64,000 nt of DNA, taken from Thermasporomyces sp036564245 (lineage in GTDB: Bacteria; Actinomycetota; Actinomycetes; Propionibacteriales; Actinopolymorphaceae). This document shows, piece by piece, positions 60,061 through 64,000 of this stretch. Numbering within the stretch: position 1 is the first letter of the stretch; every line of letters begins with the position of its first letter. Below the pieces are notes generated by a model. The model ran no database searches and was not told the origin of the DNA. It worked only from the letters and a program-made list of their open reading frames with translations. The stretch lies in NCBI GenBank assembly GCA_036564245.1, contig DATCKU010000027.1, positions 1 to 64,000 of the forward strand, in the 5' to 3' direction. A program made the translations under genes and the position numbers.

Positions 60061-61842
60061 TCAGCTCTCGGACTCTGCCTCGGGTTCTTTCGTGGGCTTC
60101 TGCGGTTTCACCCACAGCTCTCGCAACGCAGGCTCGCCCAGATGGTCCAGCTTGAACGTACGGGCGGAGGCGATCCGATCGGCGCGAATCAGCCAATGTG
60201 AACGAACGAAGGTCAACGGGATGGCGGGCATGAGCTTGCAGATCTGCTGCTCGGCACGCCGCTGCGCTACCACCTGCTCTTCCTCGGTGAGGAGGCCTGC
60301 GCCGGCCCGACCGCCGTAGGCCGCCACGTCCACCTCGAGATACCTGTCGAGGGCGGGATCACTGAAGTTCCCGATGTTGCCGGGCTCGCCAGTGCCAACC
60401 AACGCCCGAAGGTACGACTCGGGTGAGACGATCCGACCACCGTCCCACCCCATGAGGAACGGTCCGTCGAAGCCCTGTTCGGCTCGACTCAGGAAGTCCT
60501 CCTCCGACAACGGGTTCGGCTTGACGGTCAGACCGAACGCGCGCTTCCACGACTCGGCGATCGAGCCGACGATGGCCGCGTTGGCATAGCCGTCGTAGAA
60601 GTAGAAGGGAACGGTCTTGCCGCGCAGGGCGACCCTGCTCGCGGCAAGCGTCGCGCGCGCACGGGGGACATCGGCACGAGGCGGTGCCTCGCGGGCACAC
60701 GCCGCGCGTCGGTAGGCAGGTCCGACGATCGGTGGGAGGAATCCCGAGGCGATGACGGTGCTTCCTCCGTACACGTCGGTCACGATCGCTCGCCGGTCCA
60801 GAGCCTGGCTGAGCGCGACCCGCACAGCCTCGTCCTCGAAGAGACCACCCGGCTGCCACGGCAGACCCACGTAGACGACGTGGTGGCTGTTCCCATCGAC
60901 GTAGCTGTCGGCTTGGTCCTTCTTCGCCGCAGCGCGCTCGGGAACCGGGACGCTGACCACGTCGATCCGCTCGTTGACGTACGCCTCGTAGGCCTCTTCC
61001 GGGGTCTCGAAGACGTAGAAGAGGATCTCCTTGGCGTATCCCGCGCCGTTTCGGGTGAGCGCCCAGGGCGACCCGTGGTAGTGCGGGTTACGGACCAACC
61101 GGATGATCGGGTCGCCGGGGTTCCACGACGCCGCCAACCGGTACGGCCCTGCGCAGACGGGCTTGCGTGCGAACGCGAGCGGGTCGCGCCGGCCCGCCTC
61201 GTCATCCACGATCGCGGTCGCGGGGTGGGCGAGCCGTCGTGGCCAGCTCGCGTTCTCCCCCTCGATGACCAGCTCGATGCCGAACGGGTCGGACACTCGA
61301 GCGCCGATGAGGTACTCCCGACTCCGCTCCGGCGGCTCTTCGGTCCGGCCGCGGATGTGTTCGTACCCCTGGACGTCCTCGAGCAGGGATGCCATCGATC
61401 CTGCGGTCTCCTCCCGCGCCACGCGGGACAGCGAGTTCACCACGGCCCGGGCGTCGACCTGGCGTCCGTCGGGAAAGTACACGTCCTTGCGAATGCTGGC
61501 CAGGATCCGTGTGGTGCCGGACTCCGTGCTGGTCGACCACTTCTCCACGATGCTCGGCACGAGCGCGCCGGTCTCGGGATCGGTACGCAACAAGGTGTCG
61601 CACATCGTGCGGACGACGAGCTGGCTGCTCGGATCGGACGCGTCCGCGGGGTCCAGCGTGGCGGGGCGCAGGATTCCGACCTTGATGGTTCCGCCGACGC
61701 GTGGTTTGCCACCTGCCGTCGACGGTGTCGGAACCTCGGCTTCCACCCCCGGCAGGGCGAAACACGCGGTCGTCGAGACCGCGAGCACGGTGAGGAGGCC
61801 GGCGATCCGGACCAGAATGCTGCTGCTTCGCCGTCTGCTCAT
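60061..61842 (-). CDS. Orphan ABC-type substrate-binding lipoprotein (SBP_bac_5)
   Basis: 593 residues. The signal ends at VSTTAC with Cys27. The SBP_bac_5 fold follows: GGTIKVGILRPATLDPADASDPSSQLVVRTMCDTLLRTDPETGALVPSIVEKW, ILASIRKDVYFPDGRQVDARAVVNSL, and DEAVRVALSQALDRRAIVTDVYGG. It would bind an oligopeptide or similar ligand. No permease or ATPase is adjacent. Instead it is translationally coupled (ATGA overlap at 61839-61842) to the unrecognised lipoprotein gene upstream, so the two may form a surface complex. Confidence 0.88.
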   Translation of the reverse strand: MSRRRSSSILVRIAGLLTVLAVSTTACFALPGVEAEVPTPSTAGGKPRVGGTIKVGILRPATLDPADASDPSSQLVVRTMCDTLLRTDPETGALVPSIVEKWSTSTESGTTRILASIRKDVYFPDGRQVDARAVVNSLSRVAREETAGSMASLLEDVQGYEHIRGRTEEPPERSREYLIGARVSDPFGIELVIEGENASWPRRLAHPATAIVDDEAGRRDPLAFARKPVCAGPYRLAASWNPGDPIIRLVRNPHYHGSPWALTRNGAGYAKEILFYVFETPEEAYEAYVNERIDVVSVPVPERAAAKKDQADSYVDGNSHHVVYVGLPWQPGGLFEDEAVRVALSQALDRRAIVTDVYGGSTVIASGFLPPIVGPAYRRAACAREAPPRADVPRARATLAASRVALRGKTVPFYFYDGYANAAIVGSIAESWKRAFGLTVKPNPLSEEDFLSRAEQGFDGPFLMGWDGGRIVSPESYLRALVGTGEPGNIGNFSDPALDRYLEVDVAAYGGRAGAGLLTEEEQVVAQRRAEQQICKLMPAIPLTFVRSHWLIRADRIASARTFKLDHLGEPALRELWVKPQKPTKEPEAESES

Positions 61843-63869
61843 GGTGTCGGCACCTTCGGCTTGCTGGCCATCGTGTAGACGAGGTTCTGCTGGAACTCGT
61901 CCTCCCTGTCCACGCTGCTGACGGTCGATCGGGAGGACATGATGAGCCCACCGAGCCCCGGTGCGATCGTGAACGCATAGCTCACCTTGACGTGTCCGGC
62001 GTCATGCAACAGGTCGGTGTAGGGCCGGAGCAAGACGAGCCCGGAGCGTGGTCCCTCCTTCGGACCTGGCGGCGCGGGCGGAGCCGTGGGCTTGGGTGTC
62101 TCCGTCGGCAACGGCGGCTCGGTCGGTGGAAGCAGCCGCGTGTCGACGTACTGGTACGGCGTCGGCTTGGGGCCGGGAACCGTGCCCGGCTCGATCCGCA
62201 CATCCACGCGCCACGACTCGGCGCGAACACCACACGCCGTCGCGACCTCGTTCGGCAGGACGTCGATGGACGCGACCACCGGCGTGCGGCCGTCGTTACC
62301 GGTCATGGTGTAGCTCTCGTCGTCGGGCGCCGGTTGGACCGGGAACGGCACGAGCAGGATGCCGGCACCGTCGTTGTAGGTCACCTGCTCGCCGTCGGGA
62401 TACCGCACCGAGACGAGGTACATCCCGGGCGAGCCTGCCGTCGGCTTCGCCGGTGGTGGCTCGGCAGAGTCGTCGGCCAGCGGGATCACGCGGTAGCGAG
62501 TGGTCGTGATCGAACCACCCAGGTTGTCTCTCGTCTCGTACGTGAACGACCGGCGGTCTGCTTCCCACGAGACGTTCTGGATCGTGCGGATCAGTGTCGT
62601 GGGGAGCTTGCCGGCGTCGGGTTGAATGCCGCTCACGCGATAGGTGCTGACCGTGTAGTCGACAGGTGGCGTGCGCAGGCGATAGCTGCCTTCGACTGGT
62701 GGGGTGTCGATGCCTGGCCCAGCCGGCAACACGGGTGCTCCGGCCGCAGCCTGGGCGCAGGCGGGCGTGGGTGGTTGCGGCGCGGCCGGTCGTGGTGCCC
62801 CTTTGATCCGCGCGGTGACGGTCTCGGTCACCGACGAGGACGCGTCACTGCCGACGGTGGTCGTCCGGGAGTCCGCGATGACCAATCCGCCGAACTGCGT
62901 GGCGATGTGGTACGTCGCGTCGAACGTCGCGGGCGCCTGGTAACGCGCCGACGTCACCGTCCCGGAGAGGCGAACCGCGCGTGCGTCGAGCAGCTCGCCA
63001 CACGCTTCCACTTGCCCCTTGTCGAGCACCGTCGAGGTGTAGGCAAGGTGCATGTCGCCGACCGTGGCCTGCGCCTGCACCGTGTCGCCCGGCATCGCTG
63101 GCCACCGCACCATCAGCATGCCGGCACCGCCGTTGAACTCCATGGGCGGGCCGTCATCGGCCTGGATCGACAGCACGTACATCCCCGGCTGGGCTGGCGT
63201 CCCGACCCTGACCGTGCCGACGATCGGCGGCTCGGTCGAGGGTGCGAGGAACGGCGGTGGCGGCTCGCGCACGTTGACCGGCCGGGGTACGTCAGGCCGG
63301 GCTACCTCCGGGTCGTCGAGCACGACGCGGTAGCGGGTGGTGGTCCTCCCCTGCGGCGCCTCCACGGTCATCGAGAAGTCGAAGTAGGTCTTGCCTGGTC
63401 CCCAGACCACGTCGTGCACCTCGCGATGCGTCGTGGCCGGCATGACGGCATTGCGGCCGCCATCTTCGGAGACCGCTTCGTAGAGTCCTTGCGAGAAGTA
63501 CGCATAGCGCGCCGGCGCAGGTGGTGCGACGGGCGCGTCGAGCGCCGCGACGACGTTCTGCCGTGGATCGGTGAACGGGCACTCCCGCGAGCCGGTCGGC
63601 GAGGGCAGCGGCGTCTGCGCCAGCTTGGGGTTGACCACCCAACCCGGGGGCGAGTCGCCGCTTCGGCCTCCGGCTCCGACGTACGGCGGGATCGGGACCG
63701 CGTGCGCCATCTGCTGCGCCGCGCTGAGCGGGAGCCTCGCGAGCTGGCTTCGTACGTCGACGTCGAGGTCTTGTCGCGGTCCGGTGCATGCGGTCAGGAC
63801 GAGTGTCGCTGCGACCGACACCGCGAGCAGTGTCAAGGCCGGCTTGCGTCTCGGCCGAGGTCCGAGCAT
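61839..63869 (-). CDS. Unrecognised lipoprotein with two internal repeats
   Basis: 676 residues from the ATG at 63869 with GGAGGG before it; a longer open frame to 63980 is possible. The signal ends at LVLTAC with Cys28. Two modules repeat: PGMYVLSIQADDGPPMEFNGGAGMLMVRWP (about residues 232-262) resembles PGMYLVSVRYPDGEQVTYNDGAGILLVPFP (about 490-520). Each is followed by a VACG-type Cys site (QVEACGELLDARAVRLSG and EVATACGVRAESWRVDV) and a GLVIADSRTT/GLIMSSRSTV strand. A Pro-rich linker (PPTEPPLPTETPKPTAPPAPPGP) lies near 580-602. I do not recognise a family. It is coupled to a substrate-binding protein gene. Confidence 0.85.
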   Translation of the reverse strand: MLGPRPRRKPALTLLAVSVAATLVLTACTGPRQDLDVDVRSQLARLPLSAAQQMAHAVPIPPYVGAGGRSGDSPPGWVVNPKLAQTPLPSPTGSRECPFTDPRQNVVAALDAPVAPPAPARYAYFSQGLYEAVSEDGGRNAVMPATTHREVHDVVWGPGKTYFDFSMTVEAPQGRTTTRYRVVLDDPEVARPDVPRPVNVREPPPPFLAPSTEPPIVGTVRVGTPAQPGMYVLSIQADDGPPMEFNGGAGMLMVRWPAMPGDTVQAQATVGDMHLAYTSTVLDKGQVEACGELLDARAVRLSGTVTSARYQAPATFDATYHIATQFGGLVIADSRTTTVGSDASSSVTETVTARIKGAPRPAAPQPPTPACAQAAAGAPVLPAGPGIDTPPVEGSYRLRTPPVDYTVSTYRVSGIQPDAGKLPTTLIRTIQNVSWEADRRSFTYETRDNLGGSITTTRYRVIPLADDSAEPPPAKPTAGSPGMYLVSVRYPDGEQVTYNDGAGILLVPFPVQPAPDDESYTMTGNDGRTPVVASIDVLPNEVATACGVRAESWRVDVRIEPGTVPGPKPTPYQYVDTRLLPPTEPPLPTETPKPTAPPAPPGPKEGPRSGLVLLRPYTDLLHDAGHVKVSYAFTIAPGLGGLIMSSRSTVSSVDREDEFQQNLVYTMASKPKVPTP

Positions 63870-64000
63870 CACCCTCCCCTTTCCCAACACCCACGCACGG
63901 GGCATGCGCCATCCTCGCGAGGTGCCGGTCCCTCCTACGGGTGCGGCACACCCGCGCCGCGCGGTCATGTGAGAGGTCATCCGGCGCTCCCCAGAAGCGG

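Overview
The window is about 64 kb of high-GC actinobacterial chromosome. A mycothiol gene (mshC), the ATPase of the Pup-proteasome system (arc/mpa), a WXG100/ESX-type secretion substrate, an F420-type luciferase-like oxidoreductase and several actinobacteria-restricted families (PAC2, SCO1664-like, DUF3090, DUF5703) all point to Actinomycetota. The genus cannot be fixed from sequence alone. There are no rRNA or tRNA genes, no CRISPR array and no complete insertion sequence that I can support.

Layout. 0-2 kb: an ESX-type cassette on the minus strand, running WXG100 protein, then a CpnT-like toxin-type protein with a DUF6883-like C-terminus, then a small DUF4926-like putative immunity protein, then a truncated YbaB/EbfC-like protein. 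2.3-7.7 kb: conserved arc, trmI and site-2 protease genes and a divergent RecB-like nuclease. 7.7-16 kb: an MFS transporter and a complete oligopeptide-type ABC operon with a very strong intercistronic hairpin and a TetR regulator. 16-26.5 kb: metH, PAC2, mshC, then a conserved block of poorly characterised genes (SCO1664-like kinase fold, DUF3090, histidine phosphatase, uppP, LLM oxidoreductase). 26.7-33 kb: aldo/keto reductase, DUF5703, M20 peptidase, methylmalonyl-CoA epimerase, metallo-beta-lactamase-fold protein, SelW-like protein, a possible 29-residue peptide and a His-rich NicO metal transporter. 33-37.9 kb: phytanoyl-CoA dioxygenase-like protein, APH-fold kinase, zinc alcohol dehydrogenase and a GH99/WbsX-like protein.

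37.9-58.6 kb looks like one large accessory catabolic island. It has a LacI-family regulator, a TAT-exported GxGYxYP protein, an FAD oxidoreductase, two secreted sugar-related proteins (a LamG-like protein, and a GSDH fused to a DUF1080-like domain), a five-gene Liv-type ABC transporter, a beta-propeller protein, and a tightly overlapping operon. That operon encodes aldose dehydrogenase, HpcH/HpaI aldolase, enolase-superfamily sugar-acid dehydratase, MhpD-like hydratase, SnoaL-like protein and SGNH hydrolase. Palindromes of LacI type (GAAACCGGTTTC, and GAAAGCGCTTTC twice) plus two weaker sites lie upstream of its transcription units, so the island is probably a single regulon. The enzymes fit a non-phosphorylative route: aldose to aldonate to 2-keto-3-deoxy acid to pyruvate plus aldehyde. 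The pairing with a branched-chain-amino-acid-type importer is unusual.

58.7-64 kb holds a secreted DUF4185-type propeller protein and a translationally coupled pair of lipoproteins: an orphan peptide-type solute-binding protein and an unrecognised protein with two internal repeats.
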